This document shows, piece by piece, positions 38,220 through 44,733 of a stretch of 64,000 nucleotides of DNA. Source of the DNA: Nocardiopsis exhalans (lineage in GTDB: Bacteria; Actinomycetota; Actinomycetes; Streptosporangiales; Streptosporangiaceae); NCBI RefSeq assembly GCF_024134545.1, contig NZ_CP099838.1:1-64000 (forward strand). The letters are read 5' to 3'. Position 1 is the stretch's first letter; each line of letters starts with the position of its first letter. Made by a program: the position numbers and the translations under genes. The notes below the pieces were generated by a model. The model made no database searches. It was not told the DNA's origin and saw nothing but the letters and a program-made list of their open reading frames with translations.

Positions 38220-38846
38220 TCACCTGGCGCGCCGGCCCCGACGTCCGGGCAGGCGGTTGAACCACTCGGCGACTGCACGGGCCTCGTGCAGTTCCTGGGC
38301 ATGGGGTTGCGTCGCGGATCCCTCCTCGGCCGACGCCTTGCCCTCGACTGGCGGCGGGAACCCCTCGTAGCCGCGGTAGCGGTACTTGTAAAGGTCCTCG
38401 GCGTGCTCCAACCCTGCGCGCACGGCGATGGCGTACAGGGTGAGGTGCTCGCCCTCCTCGAACAGCTCCGGGTCGATGCGTCGGTCCCGCGGGCGGGGGT
38501 AGGCCTCCAGTTCGGTGAGGCTGTAGACGTCGGGAGCCTTCCCCCTGCGCCTGGTGGCCCATCGGGGACCGGCCACCTGCGGGCGCACGTTCCAGTCCGG
38601 TCGGCGCTGCCACGACTTGACGGTGACCGGGTTCTCCTCGATGAACTGCGCCCACTGGTCCAGCGTCACGGGGGTCTCGGGGAGATCGGCCAGGATGTCG
38701 CGACTCAGGCCCCGTTCGTCCAGCCACCGCTCCAGCGCCTCGGTGTGGGCCTGGGCATCGCGTGCGATCCTCTTGGCGTAGGGGAACCCGTTCAGCTGGG
38801 CCCATCGGAGCACACCGAGTTGGTCTTGGGGTGGTGTCGCGCTCAT
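38220..38846 (-). CDS. excisionase/MerR-like DNA-binding protein (208 aa)
   Basis: Contains a probable helix-turn-helix with the excisionase-like pattern: TPVTLDQWAQFIEENPVTVK then SWQRRPDWNVRPQVAGPRW and a later DVYSLTELEAYPRP. Basic between the helices. The C-terminal 70 residues are acidic/helical and end in RLPGRRGRRAR. A likely regulator, possibly of the array; it lies at its distal end. ATG 38846 with GAAGGAG upstream; the leader has its own small hairpin, CCGCCGG-AGAAG-CCGGCGG, at 38868-38886. It has no array leader directly upstream, although R11 lies 250 nt further. Confidence 0.72.
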   Translation of the reverse strand: MSATPPQDQLGVLRWAQLNGFPYAKRIARDAQAHTEALERWLDERGLSRDILADLPETPVTLDQWAQFIEENPVTVKSWQRRPDWNVRPQVAGPRWATRRRGKAPDVYSLTELEAYPRPRDRRIDPELFEEGEHLTLYAIAVRAGLEHAEDLYKYRYRGYEGFPPPVEGKASAEEGSATQPHAQELHEARAVAEWFNRLPGRRGRRAR

Positions 38847-39234
38847 GTCCTGGCTCCTTCGGTTCGGCCGCCGGAGAAGCCGGCGGACCCGTGGTAATGT
38901 GACCGGACCACACTGCGGACTCTGTTCTGAGGTTCCGGCCTCCAGAGATCAGTGTTTTGCGTGTGGGCGGAAAATCGGCGGTCGTGGGTGTCGGCTTGGT
39001 CTCTTGCAGACTGGGTTCCTCGGCCGCCACTTTCATGCCCGAACAGGCCGGCGGCCTCGTCGGCCCCACTCGGCGCGGATGACGAGGATGCCGCCGCGGG
39101 GAAGGGCGTCGGTCTTCCCTGCCACAATTTCAATATGAATATATCAGTAGTTTGGAGTGCTGGGGTCCTTCCGGACGAACTTCTTCCTCAACGCCCTCCT
39201 GACGGCTTCCACAGCACGTCCTACACTGGGGCAC
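38847..39234. other. gap between array end and toxin-antitoxin genes
   Basis: 388 nt without a convincing gene. It holds the small hairpin before 38846, the degenerate cassette R11, and the divergent promoter of the antitoxin-like gene at 39235. An open frame at 38843-39133 has weak coding bias. Confidence 0.5.
39096..39157 (-). repeat. array cassette R11 (distal, degenerate)
   Basis: Core 39128-39152 (CAATATGAATATATCAGTAG, one change) plus leader hairpin GGGAAG-ACCGACGCC-CTTCCC, where both arms changed together relative to GGGGAG/CTCCCC. The terminator part is missing. This paired change is evidence for an RNA structure. Confidence 0.85.
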
Positions 39235-39480
39235 ATGACCAACGCAGACCCGCGCGAGGAACTCCGGCGACGCCTGGACTCCGGTGAGATCACCGCCGGT
39301 GAGGCTGACCAGGCGCTCGCCGCGCTCGACCGTGAGGGCGACCTCGCCGCGGTACGCGCGGCTGAGCGCCCCGGAACACTCTCTGTCCAGGAGACGTCCC
39401 GGCGGGTCGACTCTTGGGGCCTGGACGGCGAGATCGCCGAGATGATGGAACGCCTCGGGCTCGAACCGGCCTCTCGGTGA
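39235..39480 (+). CDS. antitoxin-like small protein (81 aa)
   Basis: Helical acidic/basic protein: NADPREELRRRLDSGEITAG, EADQALAALDREGDLAAVRA, LDGEIAEMMERLGL. The stop overlaps a PIN-like toxin start by GTGA, the classic antitoxin-toxin arrangement. It could bind the toxin and its own promoter; a strand for ribbon-helix-helix binding is not obvious. ATG 39235. Confidence 0.68.
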   Translation: MTNADPREELRRRLDSGEITAGEADQALAALDREGDLAAVRAAERPGTLSVQETSRRVDSWGLDGEIAEMMERLGLEPASR

Positions 39481-39881
39481 TCGGCGGCCGCGTCCTGGAC
39501 GTGACGGCGCTGACCGCCTACGCCACCGGCCGGATCTACGCGCGCGCCCTGGTGGGCGCCGCCCAACGCTCCGGCGCCTTGGTCCTGGCTGTACCGGCTG
39601 CGGCTCTGCTGGCCGCGCGGGGCCAGTTGTCCGAACCCGCGCGGGCCGAGCTGACCGAACTGGTCGACTTCGCCCCCATCGTGGTCGATGAGCTGACCGC
39701 CGAGACGGCGGTGCGCGCGGGTGACCTGCTGGCACGGGCCCGTCGGCGCCCACCGGGGGATGCGACTGCGGTCGCGCAGGTCGCTCTGAGTGCTCGCGCC
39801 CGTGCCTGGCCGGTGGTCACGGCCGAACCTGATGCGCTGCTGGCGCTGGATGCCGCGCTGGTGATCGAACGCCTGCCCTGA
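39477..39881 (+). CDS. PIN-domain-like toxin (VapC-type)
   Basis: 134 aa with the spacing of a PIN ribonuclease: D8 in RVLDVTALTAYATG, an acidic residue in the middle, D95 in PGDATAVAQVALS and E117/D119 in VVTAEPDALL. VapC toxins cut RNA when free of their antitoxin. GTG 39477 overlaps the antitoxin-like stop by GTGA. The pair could act as a plasmid stabiliser. Some PIN signatures are weak (no clear T/S next to D8), so a non-toxic relative is possible. Confidence 0.7.
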   Translation: MIGGRVLDVTALTAYATGRIYARALVGAAQRSGALVLAVPAAALLAARGQLSEPARAELTELVDFAPIVVDELTAETAVRAGDLLARARRRPPGDATAVAQVALSARARAWPVVTAEPDALLALDAALVIERLP

Positions 39882-40178
39882 GCTGCTGTTTCCAGTGCGC
39901 GGGGCCCGCTCTGCCTGGTCCGGGCGGGGTTCCGGCGCCTGCTCGCCGAGGTCGCGCACGTCCGGTCGGCGCCGGGTTCCCGACCGGGATGCGGGGGTCC
40001 AGGGGCGCGGAGCCCCTGGTACCACCAGCCCTGGACCGATCCGCTGATCCCTGCTCGACGCTACAGCTTCGGTGCGTACCGAACCAGCTGGTGATGCTGG
40101 TGCCCGGGGGCTTGCGACCCTTTGTGTTCGTGGTGTCGGTGAGTGGCCAGGAACGGCGAGGCTGGGCGTAACACGAAA

Positions 40179-40211
40179 ACCGCCGACGGCCCTGGCGGGG
40201 TCGTCGGCGGT
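40179..40211. terminator. hairpin terminator
   Basis: ACCGCCGACG / CGTCGGCGGT, 10-bp stem with a 13-nt loop. Confidence 0.68.
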
Positions 40212-40223
40212 CTCGGGTGTGCG

Positions 40224-40254
40224 GCCTGCTGCTCAACCAGGTAGAGCAGCAGGC
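40224..40254. terminator. hairpin terminator of the gene ending at 40268
   Basis: GCCTGCTGCTC / GAGCAGCAGGC, perfect 11-bp stem, 9-nt loop. Confidence 0.72.
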
Positions 40255-40267
40255 CCCCGGAGTGAGG

Positions 40268-40783
40268 TTAGCTGTTCTTCCACGGGATCTGGTCGGTGTT
40301 GCGGGTGGCGGCGTAGCGCTCCACCGCCTTGCGCAGGTAGAGCGAACCGGCCTTGGTCACCACGATCGGGGTCGGGGCTTGGGGGTCGCGCCGGGGCGAC
40401 CCCTCGCGGAGAAGGTCGCTGGCTCGGGGCTGGGTGACGTCCAGGATGCGGGCGGCCTCGGTCGTGCCGACCACGTCCAAGGGTTCGGGGTACATCAGGT
40501 GCCGTACTTCCTCGGCCTCGGTCATGACAGTGAGGGCCTCCACCTGCGCCCCGGTGACGCCAGCGGCCTCCACCGCGGACAGGGCGCGCTCCTTGGCCGT
40601 GGCGGCGGCCTCCAGGGGATCGGCGTGGTCCTGGTGACTGCGTACGGTTAGCGTGCCCCGAGCGGCGTCGTAGCGCGTGCGCCCCCCTGCCGGGGCGGCC
40701 CGGCCCAAGGCCTCGACGCGCTCGCGCGTCTCGGATTCGACCGGTGTGGGGATTCCTGATATTCCGATTTCAATGACCCACAT
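40268..40783 (-). CDS. helix-turn-helix protein (171 aa)
   Basis: The C-terminal third is a DNA-binding unit: VVGTTEAARILDVTQPRASD then LLREGSPRRDPQ, and PIVVTKAGSLYLRKAVERYA, a pattern seen in small plasmid helix-turn-helix proteins. The N-terminal half (ESETRERVEALGRA, TLTVRSHQDHADPLEAAATA) is mixed and may dimerise or bind a ligand. ATG 40783 with weak AGGGGCCC upstream. The gene stands alone and is flanked by terminators. Confidence 0.72.
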   Translation of the reverse strand: MWVIEIGISGIPTPVESETRERVEALGRAAPAGGRTRYDAARGTLTVRSHQDHADPLEAAATAKERALSAVEAAGVTGAQVEALTVMTEAEEVRHLMYPEPLDVVGTTEAARILDVTQPRASDLLREGSPRRDPQAPTPIVVTKAGSLYLRKAVERYAATRNTDQIPWKNS

Positions 40784-40859
40784 CGTAGGGCCCCTCCTTT
40801 TCTGTTTCCTTTTCCACTTCTGCGCGTTTGTGCTGCGGGACTGTCAACGACCGGTGGGC

Positions 40860-40884
40860 GGGCCGCCCCTGGCTGGGGCGGCCC
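40860..40884. terminator. hairpin terminator after the 71-aa gene
   Basis: GGGCCGCCCC-TGGCT-GGGGCGGCCC, perfect 10-bp stem, 9 nt past the stop at 40894. Confidence 0.82.
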
Positions 40885-40893
40885 GGGGTCGGC

Positions 40894-41109
40894 CTACTCC
40901 TCGGGGTAGACCAGACCGAGCCCGCGCAGGGTGCCGAGCAGGTGGATCAGCTCGTCACCGGTGCGGGGGGTCTCCTGGACCGAGACGTACACGCCGTCGT
41001 GGCCGAAGTGCCACGAGTCCTGCTCGACGTTCCGCCATACCTGGAAACCCTGGCGGCGAGCGGCGGACGCCATCTTGTCCATGAGGGCGTTGATGATTTC
41101 TTCCCGCAT
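40894..41109 (-). CDS. small protein (71 aa) with operator-controlled promoter
   Basis: Unknown. A helix (EEIINALMDKMASAARRQGF) followed by strands (QVWRNVEQDSWHFGHDGVYV) and a short C-terminal helix (GDELIHLLGTLRGLGLVYPE). ATG 41109 has a strong AAAGGAGGTGA. A perfect palindrome overlapping the -10 region (41158-41180) suggests repression, so the gene is probably tightly regulated. Confidence 0.7.
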   Translation of the reverse strand: MREEIINALMDKMASAARRQGFQVWRNVEQDSWHFGHDGVYVSVQETPRTGDELIHLLGTLRGLGLVYPEE

Positions 41110-41157
41110 CTGTTCTTTTCACCTCCTTTCCGTTTGGTGTACCACCATCTTAGCACA

Positions 41158-41180
41158 GTTGGTTATGGCTCATAACCAAC
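41158..41180. promoter_or_regulatory. perfect 10-bp palindromic operator over a promoter
   Basis: GTTGGTTATG-GCT-CATAACCAAC. On the minus strand a TAAGAT -10-like hexamer lies about 10 nt downstream of the palindrome, before the strong ribosome binding site of the 71-aa gene. Confidence 0.75.
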
Positions 41181-41220
41181 ATTGGGAAATTCTTGGATGT
41201 GTCGCGCACCACATTCTGCT

Positions 41221-41246
41221 GGGCCCCGGTGTGGTCTCCGGGGCCC
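41221..41246. terminator. hairpin terminator of the HNH operon
   Basis: GGGCCCCGG-TGTGGTCT-CCGGGGCCC, perfect 9-bp stem, 14 nt past the stop at 41261. Confidence 0.78.
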
Positions 41247-41260
41247 TGGGGGAGCACGGA

Positions 41261-41932
41261 TCAGAACAGGCGGAGTGGTTCCTCCGGCCGTCCGGCCTCG
41301 CTCGCGCGGTGGAAGGCTGCTTCGACGTCGGCGGCGGCCTCCAGTTCCGCTGGGACCGGCTCACCGCGCCTTCGTAGGGCCCGGACCTGATCGCGGGCGG
41401 CCCACGCTCCTCGGACGGCCTCGCGCAACGCCTCGGCGCGCACGCTCCTGCGGCCAGGACCGGTCCGGATGTCGTTGAGCGGCCACGCGCCCTTGCGGCG
41501 GTGGAAGTCACGCAGGTTTTCGGCGCGGCTTATGAGGTGCCAGTGGTTGGGATTCTGGCAACTCGGTTCGTCGCAAGCGTGTGCCACGACCGGATCAGGG
41601 ACGGCCAGGGTCGGGGTGATCAGCCGTTGGTGGTGGAGCTGGTAGCCGTAAACGTGGGCGCTCACCGTACGCCCGGCTGCGCCTCCTGCGGCGCGTCCGG
41701 CTTTGAGTTTCCCGTGGCCTGAGTCTGAGAGCGCTGAGCACCAGGGCCAGCATTGGTCCTCGCCGCGCCGGTAGGTGGCGGCCGCGTAGGCGCTCGCGGT
41801 CTCCTCGCACGCCAACAGCTGGTGCCAGATCTCGGCGGGCAGGCGCGGGACGGAGCCGCGTCGGCGCCGAGACGGCTCCGTGCCCTCCTGCGGTTGTGGG
41901 TCAGGGACCAGGCCACCGAACAAATCAGGCAT
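41261..41932 (-). CDS. HNH endonuclease-like protein (223 aa)
   Basis: Residues about 110-165 carry an HNH motif of the kind found in homing endonucleases: VVAHACDEPSCQNPNHWHLI then SRAENLRDFHRRKGA, with metal-binding His/Asn and two Cys. The N-terminus (LPAEIWHQLLACEETASAYA) is helical; YRRGEDQCWPWCSALS before the domain is typical of phage HNH proteins. A charged helical tail follows. It may cut DNA or be a decayed homing endonuclease. ATG 41932 overlaps the preceding 47-aa gene, the last of a leftward operon. Confidence 0.8.
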   Translation of the reverse strand: MPDLFGGLVPDPQPQEGTEPSRRRRGSVPRLPAEIWHQLLACEETASAYAAATYRRGEDQCWPWCSALSDSGHGKLKAGRAAGGAAGRTVSAHVYGYQLHHQRLITPTLAVPDPVVAHACDEPSCQNPNHWHLISRAENLRDFHRRKGAWPLNDIRTGPGRRSVRAEALREAVRGAWAARDQVRALRRRGEPVPAELEAAADVEAAFHRASEAGRPEEPLRLF

Positions 41933-42068
41933 GGGGTGACCCTTCCGGGTGTCGGGCGGCCGTGGCGTGCTCGGCGGGGGACGGGGCCGGGGCGTCCTCG
42001 ACCGGGCGCGTGGTGGGTGTGGTGCGGCGGCGAGGGTGGGCCGCGCGGGTGCGGCTCGGGGGTGCCAT
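41925..42068 (-). CDS. small basic protein (47 aa) overlapping the HNH gene
   Basis: ATG 42068 has a perfect GGAGGAG site 7 nt upstream. The peptide is Pro/Arg/Thr-rich (MAPPSRTRAAHPRRRTTPTT) with an acidic turn and no fold. Its stop overlaps the HNH start by 8 nt, so translation is likely coupled. It may only serve that coupling. Confidence 0.55.
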   Translation of the reverse strand: MAPPSRTRAAHPRRRTTPTTRPVEDAPAPSPAEHATAARHPEGSPHA

Positions 42069-42084
42069 CGGGGTCTCCTCCATG

Positions 42085-42714
42085 TCAGGTGAGCGTGATG
42101 GTCACGATGGTGGCCACGGCCAGCAGCACACCGGCCAGGGCCAACCCTGCGGCGGCGGCTCGCTGGTGAGCGTGTTTGCGCACGGCGATGCGGGCCTTGG
42201 CGGTGGCGCGCTCGGCGTGCCACCGGGCCTCGGCCGCCGGGTCCGCAGCGGCCTGGGCGAGTTCGTCGGCGAGTTCGGTGCCGGTGAGGCGCGCGTAGTG
42301 GGGGACGCCGCCGACGCCTCCGTGGCGGGGCCACATGGCGGCCGCGAGGATGACCAGCACGCCAGCCAGGACGGCGGCGGCCGCGCCCATGGCGGCCTGC
42401 GCCACGACGGGGAACCCCCCGTCTGCGCTGGTCAGTCCGGCCCCGGCGACCAGGATGGTCAGCAGCACACCGGATAGGCCGGCCAGAGCGGCGTTGCTGG
42501 TGTCGGTGCGGGCGAGATCGGTTGTGGCATCGGCCGCGGCGGCCTCGGCCAGAGTTGCGGGGACCGCCTCGACGTGCCGGCGCGGTGCGGGGGCGGTGAC
42601 CGCGGGTGCCTCCTCGGTATGGGGCTGCGCGGGTGCGGGGGCCTGGTCGTCCTGCTGGTCCTGCTCGGCGGTGTCGGTGGTGTCGGTAGTGGTGTCCGTG
42701 GGGGTCGTGTTCAT
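42085..42714 (-). CDS. membrane protein, DUF5706/Pycsar-effector-like (209 aa)
   Basis: Thr-rich start (TTPTDTTTDTTDTAEQDQQ), then three hydrophobic segments: NAALAGLSGVLLTILVAGAG, AMGAAAAVLAGVLVILAAAM and LALAGVLLAVATIVTITLT at the C-terminus. Between the last two is a charged helical segment (RLTGTELADELAQAAADPAA, then ERATAKARIAVRKHAHQRAA). This layout resembles DUF5706 membrane proteins, among which are Pycsar effectors, but the cyclase that would activate such an effector is absent here; it may instead aid transfer. The start ATG overlaps the preceding stop by ATGA. Confidence 0.62.
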   Translation of the reverse strand: MNTTPTDTTTDTTDTAEQDQQDDQAPAPAQPHTEEAPAVTAPAPRRHVEAVPATLAEAAAADATTDLARTDTSNAALAGLSGVLLTILVAGAGLTSADGGFPVVAQAAMGAAAAVLAGVLVILAAAMWPRHGGVGGVPHYARLTGTELADELAQAAADPAAEARWHAERATAKARIAVRKHAHQRAAAAGLALAGVLLAVATIVTITLT

Positions 42715-42959
42715 CGGCGGCCCTCCGGGCTGTGTGGGGAGTCGGCGGGCGGCTTCTCTGCGTCCGCGCGGAATGCTTCCTGAAGGGTCGCGACGGTCGC
42801 GACCTTGGCGAGTCCGGCCGGATCCTCGACCCCATTGGCGATCCAGAGCAGCAACTCCCGGTAGAGGATGTGCTCTGCCTCTCGGGCCGCGTCGTGCTCG
42901 CCGCGGTCGTTGAGCGCGGCGATCTCGGCGACGCGGTCGCGGATGTCCTGTTCGTTCAT
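42711..42959 (-). CDS. small helical protein (82 aa) in coiled-coil operon
   Basis: Helical: NEQDIRDRVAEIAALNDRGE, DAAREAEHILYRELLLWIAN, then an acidic/Pro tail. Both ends overlap neighbours by ATGA (with 42714 and with 42956), so it is tightly coupled to the coiled-coil protein and the membrane protein. Unknown function. Confidence 0.75.
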   Translation of the reverse strand: MNEQDIRDRVAEIAALNDRGEHDAAREAEHILYRELLLWIANGVEDPAGLAKVATVATLQEAFRADAEKPPADSPHSPEGRR

Positions 42960-44389
42960 TGGTCTCCCTCATCAGAAGTGTTGGCGCGCAGCCGCTCGAT
43001 TCGCTCACGCAGTTCTTGGATGTCGTGCTGTCGGCCGGTGCGCTCGGCGGTGAGCTGCCGCTCCAAGTCGGCGACGCGCTCGACCGTCTCCGCACGGGCG
43101 GCCTGAGCGGCGTCGCGCTCGGCCTCGGCTGCTGCGCGGGCCTCGTTCGCCTCGCGGGCCTGGTCCTGCGCCTGCCGGGCACGCTCGGCCTCGGCGACGC
43201 GCTCGCGGTCGGCTCGGTCGGCGCGCTCCTCGGCGCGTTCGGCGCGGCCCTCGGCGCGCTGGAGCCGGTGCTCGGCCGTGGTCGCGCGCTGGGCCTCGCG
43301 CTGGCGCTCGCCCTCGGCGCGGTCGGCGCGCTCGGCCTGGTGCTGGGCTGCCTCCTGGGCCTGGGCCAACTCGTGTTCGATGGCGGCCACGGCCTGGCGC
43401 AGGCGCTGGGCCTCCTCGATCGCCTCCACGCGGGCGGCCTCGGCCGTGTCGGCGCGGGCGGTCGCCGCGGTGGCGGCCTCCTGGGCCTGGTCGGCCTCGC
43501 TGCGGGCGGCGCGCTCCTCGCGCTGGGCCTGGTCGCGGTCGCGTTCGGCAGCGCGACGCTGGTCTTCGGCCTGGGTGGCGCGGGCCAGCGCGGTCTCACG
43601 GTCGGTCTCGGCCTCCTGGCGGCGCCGCTCGGCGGCGGCCGCGTCGGCGCGGGCGGTGGCCTCGTCCTGGCGGGCGGCGATTTCGGCTGTGCGGGCGCGC
43701 TCGGCCTCGGCCTCGGCGGTGCGGCGGCGCTCGACCTCAGCCTGTGCCTGCTCGGTGGCGGCGGCCGCGGCGCGGCGCTGCCGGTCGGCGTCGGCGGCCT
43801 GGATCTCGCGCTCGTGCTCGGCTGCCTCGGCGCGGGCGGTCGCCGCGGTGGCGGTCTCCTGGGCCTGGGCGGCCTCGCTGCGGGCGGCGCGCTCCTCGCG
43901 CTGGGCCTGGTCGCGGTCGGTCAGAGCGCGCTCGGTCACCTCTTCGGCTGCGGCCTGGGCGGCTTCGGCCGCCTCGGCGCGGGCGGTGGCCTGTGCGGCG
44001 TCGGCGTGGGCGGTCTCGGCGACCTGGGTGGCGCGGGCCACCTCGCCCTGGGCCTCGGCGCGCGCGGCGGCGATCTGCGACTCCAGGCCGGCGGGGGAGG
44101 CCAGTTCGGCGAGTTCCTTGCGGATGCCCTCGCCGACCTGGTCCAGGCGCTCGATGATCTCTTCGGCGCGGGCCACGGTGCCGAGCAGGCCAGGGGAGTT
44201 CTTGTCGCGCACCCGAGCGGCCTTGGCGTCGTTCTGGCAGCGGCGGGAGCAGTAGTTCGGCGGGCGTCCGGCGCCCTCGGCGGGGCGGGTGCGCTCGATG
44301 AGCCCGGAGCAGTAGGCGCACCGGTGGGGCCACCAGCCGTGCTCGGGCTCGTGATCGGTGGCGGGCGGTTCGGGCGGAGTTTCGGTCAC
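42956..44389 (-). CDS. zinc-finger plus long coiled-coil protein (477 aa), KfrA-like architecture
   Basis: Residues about 20-60 carry a CxxC...CxxxC finger (HRCAYCSGLIERTRP, PPNYCSRRCQNDAKAARVR); almost everything after it is Ala/Glu/Arg/Gln coiled coil (RAEAQGEVARATQVAETAHA, AEAEAERARTAEIAARQDEA and similar). Large alanine-rich coiled coils fused to a DNA-binding end are seen in the plasmid protein KfrA, which binds its own promoter and forms filaments. Here two palindromes precede the gene, supporting autoregulation, though the N-terminal domain differs. Near-repeated segments (QREERAARSEAAQAQETATA, QREERAARSEADQAQEAATA) exist. Leads an operon of five overlapping genes. Confidence 0.76.
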   Translation of the reverse strand: MTETPPEPPATDHEPEHGWWPHRCAYCSGLIERTRPAEGAGRPPNYCSRRCQNDAKAARVRDKNSPGLLGTVARAEEIIERLDQVGEGIRKELAELASPAGLESQIAAARAEAQGEVARATQVAETAHADAAQATARAEAAEAAQAAAEEVTERALTDRDQAQREERAARSEAAQAQETATAATARAEAAEHEREIQAADADRQRRAAAAATEQAQAEVERRRTAEAEAERARTAEIAARQDEATARADAAAAERRRQEAETDRETALARATQAEDQRRAAERDRDQAQREERAARSEADQAQEAATAATARADTAEAARVEAIEEAQRLRQAVAAIEHELAQAQEAAQHQAERADRAEGERQREAQRATTAEHRLQRAEGRAERAEERADRADRERVAEAERARQAQDQAREANEARAAAEAERDAAQAARAETVERVADLERQLTAERTGRQHDIQELRERIERLRANTSDEGDQ

Positions 44390-44405
44390 GGACGATCCTC
44401 TCGGA

Positions 44406-44421
44406 GTGGGTGTACACCCAC
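44406..44421. promoter_or_regulatory. perfect 16-bp palindrome GTGGGTGTACACCCAC
   Basis: Exactly self-complementary, 16 nt before the coiled-coil gene ATG. It could block ribosome access or bind the encoded protein. Confidence 0.66.
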
Positions 44422-44427
44422 CCTACT

Positions 44428-44461
44428 ATTTCTGGAATACTGTTTCTAGTATTCCAGAAAT
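44428..44461. promoter_or_regulatory. 13-bp inverted repeat operator
   Basis: ATTTCTGGAATAC at 44428-44440 and GTATTCCAGAAAT at 44449-44461, perfect arms over an 8-nt centre. AT-rich region likely to contain the promoter of the coiled-coil operon. Confidence 0.7.
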
Positions 44462-44733
44462 TAGCTGAAGAAAAATGCCGCATGCTGGCGGCGGCCGCGA
44501 CCCGTTTTTTCGCTTGTCCCGGGCGGCTCGGCTGTGGTGGCGCCTCGGGGCGGGTGCGGCGGTGTCGGTGCGTGTCCTCCTCGTCGTGGTGCTGGTTCGT
44601 GGTCACCGTGGTGACCGGGCGGAGTTCGGGTGCCGGGGGCCGCCGTAGCGGTGGCCGCGGGCTCCTCGGGGCGCTGCCCCGGGTGGGGCGGGTCGTCCTA
44701 GACCAGGAGTTTACCGCGCCGGACACGGCGGTG

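Larger units (their letters stand above)
39882..40267. other. 386-nt gap with hairpins
   Basis: No gene seen. CCAGGGGC-GCGGA-GCCCCTGG near 40000 is a likely terminator for the toxin gene; the right end holds two terminators for the leftward gene ending at 40268. A GGTCCAGGG...CCCTGGACC outer repeat surrounds the first hairpin but it is not a tRNA. Confidence 0.5.
44390..44733. other. 344-nt promoter and terminator gap
   Basis: No gene seen. The left end (44400-44461) holds the palindromes before the coiled-coil operon and is AT-rich; the right part is GC-rich with GGGGC-GCT-GCCCC near 44669, a probable terminator of the gene ending at 44734. Confidence 0.5.

Noticed and set aside
38843..39133. 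Leftward open frame of 96 codons whose stop overlaps the ATG at 38846
   Set aside because: The start lies inside the degenerate cassette leader, codon bias is weak and there is no ribosome binding site. The overlap looks accidental.
27285..39157. Regular repeats suggestive of a CRISPR array or integron cassettes
   Set aside because: The spacing is gene-sized and each unit carries promoter, terminator and leader. No cas genes, attC-like sites or integrase are seen.
39985..40036. tRNA-like fold in the 386-nt gap
   Set aside because: The outer stem and inner hairpin do not make a cloverleaf or anticodon arm; a terminator fits better.
42959..44449. Rightward Gly/Leu-rich open frame of about 496 codons
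   Set aside because: It is the antisense shadow of the Ala/Glu/Arg coiled-coil gene, which has coupled neighbours and operators.
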